Source of the DNA: Candolleomyces eurysporus
Taxonomy: Eukaryota > Basidiomycota > Agaricomycetes > Agaricales > Psathyrellaceae
Length of the DNA: 20,374 nt
Direction: 5' to 3'
Assembly (NCBI GenBank): GCA_027579435.1
Contig: JANBPK010001024.1
Coordinates: 1 to 20,374, forward strand
Within the stretch, counting starts at the first letter, position 1, and each line of letters starts with the position of its first letter. The notes under the pieces were generated by a model that was not told the origin of the DNA, did not search any database, and saw only the letters and a list, made by a program, of their open reading frames with translations. Of this stretch, positions 19,768-20,374 are shown piece by piece. A program made the translations under genes and the position numbers.

Positions 19768-20374
19768 ACCAGTTTCAAGGAGAGGAAATAGCGGCAATCT
19801 TGGAGATGTCTGAGGATGGACTTCCAAGGATTATATCAACCGCTCAGCCACGGGACGGGAAGGCTTTCACATCAGAGGAAAAGAAAATCATATACTTACA
19901 ACAGGCTTTAGGGGAACCGGATATTGACCCAAGGGATAGAGAAACCTTTGAGCTTTATCTGAGTTCTATTTCAGAGGAATCAGGGATTTATTCTCAGGAA
20001 CAACCTTCGGGAAATCCGAAGGCTCAGGAGGCGAAAATAAAAGGGGTGTTGACCGGCAAGAAGTACAAACCGGTTGACAAGAAAGTCAGGCCCGTGTACG
20101 GTACTCTGCCAGAAGAATTTCGCGTAGTGAGGAATATTACCGGTGACCCTCTAGAAGGGATGCCAACACTATCTCCAACGCCGCCTGAATTTTCACCTAA
20201 GGGACGGTACACTCAGGAAAGGATGGAGGGGTTCGACAAGGCACACCAAGACTTCTGGTGGCCTGAGGAACGAAAGCTCATGCATCATCTTATGGCTGAG
20301 CAGAACGAGGCATTCGCTTGGTCCGAAACAGAGAGAGGAAAACTTAGGGAAGATTTCTTCAAGCCGGTGCGAAT
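19746..20374 (+). CDS. pol: Pol polyprotein, segment before the reverse transcriptase (partial)
   Basis: One frame without stops runs from about 19746 to the window end. It reads LEDLNQFQGEEIAAILE, KYKPVDKKVRPVYGTLPEEF, NITGDPLEGMPTLSPTPPEF, WWPEERKLMHHLMAEQNEAF and LREDFFKP. This is the well-conserved stretch just ahead of the reverse transcriptase in Agaricomycete Ty3/gypsy elements. The catalytic domains are past the edge. Confidence 0.8.

Larger units (their letters stand above)
15261..20374 (+). mobile_element. Ty3/gypsy LTR retrotransposon, 5' part, degenerate
   Basis: The order 5' LTR, primer binding site, gag with CCHC knuckle, long linker, aspartic protease and pre-RT segment is that of an Agaricomycete Ty3/gypsy element. 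The reverse transcriptase, RNase H, integrase and 3' LTR would lie beyond the window. The coding frame is interrupted by three TGA stops and several frame changes, so this copy is not autonomous as read, although indels at homopolymers may be sequence errors. CpG is plentiful, in contrast to the desert at 2829-5069, which argues for a younger insertion or a different methylation history. Confidence 0.85.

Overview
The window looks like an accessory, repeat-rich region of a filamentous basidiomycete genome, most likely an Agaricomycete. I base this on a spliced NACHT-WD40 gene with 48-64 nt introns, HSPA12-type Hsp70-like ATPase genes that are also dense in short introns, and a Ty3/gypsy element whose gag, zinc knuckle, protease and pre-reverse-transcriptase segment match the type common in mushroom-forming fungi. 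Scattered N bases and several frame changes at or near homopolymers show a draft assembly, so some apparent breaks may be sequencing errors.

Layout. 1-700: no confident gene. 735-1521 (minus): truncated pseudogene copy of the NACHT-WD40 gene, with its N-terminal region joined to a scrap of WD40 and the NACHT part missing. 1530-2420: a copy of the upstream region of that gene. 2695-3146 (plus): LINE fragment (end of the endonuclease and the linker after it). 3148-7416 (minus): the main NLR-like gene, seven exons, with a low-complexity N-terminus, a helical effector-like region, a NACHT domain, three near-identical WD40 repeats and a conserved C-terminal tail. 7420-8100: its upstream region, shared with the copy at 1530-2420. 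8165-12615 (minus): two tandem, degenerate HSPA12-like ATPase genes in a unit of about 2.17 kb. 12616-13812: no reliable gene. 13813-14666 (plus): a two-exon gene of unknown function. 15107-15255: a third, partial copy of the NLR upstream element. 15261 to the end (plus): a Ty3/gypsy LTR retrotransposon cut by the window edge.

The most striking signal is compositional. No CpG dinucleotide occurs from 2829 to 5069 (2.24 kb), and then CpG becomes normal abruptly at 5195, inside the NACHT exon. The desert covers both the LINE fragment and the 3' half of the NLR gene, including its WD40 repeats, yet those NLR exons remain largely open. The NLR gene is therefore a mosaic of two mutational histories. 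A second signal is a 52-bp block directly upstream of the start codon that is 51/52 identical between the main gene and its pseudogene, although the adjoining coding sequence has diverged. A third is a set of eight GCGGCTTGA/GCGGCTTCA boxes in 554 bp of the LTR.

How the parts may work together. NACHT-WD40 proteins of fungi are STAND-type sensors of non-self recognition, and the tandem WD40 repeats are the likely recognition surface. The HSPA12-like copies are broken and probably not functional. Their adjacency to the NLR gene is consistent with a fast-evolving, duplication-prone locus, but a functional link is only speculation.
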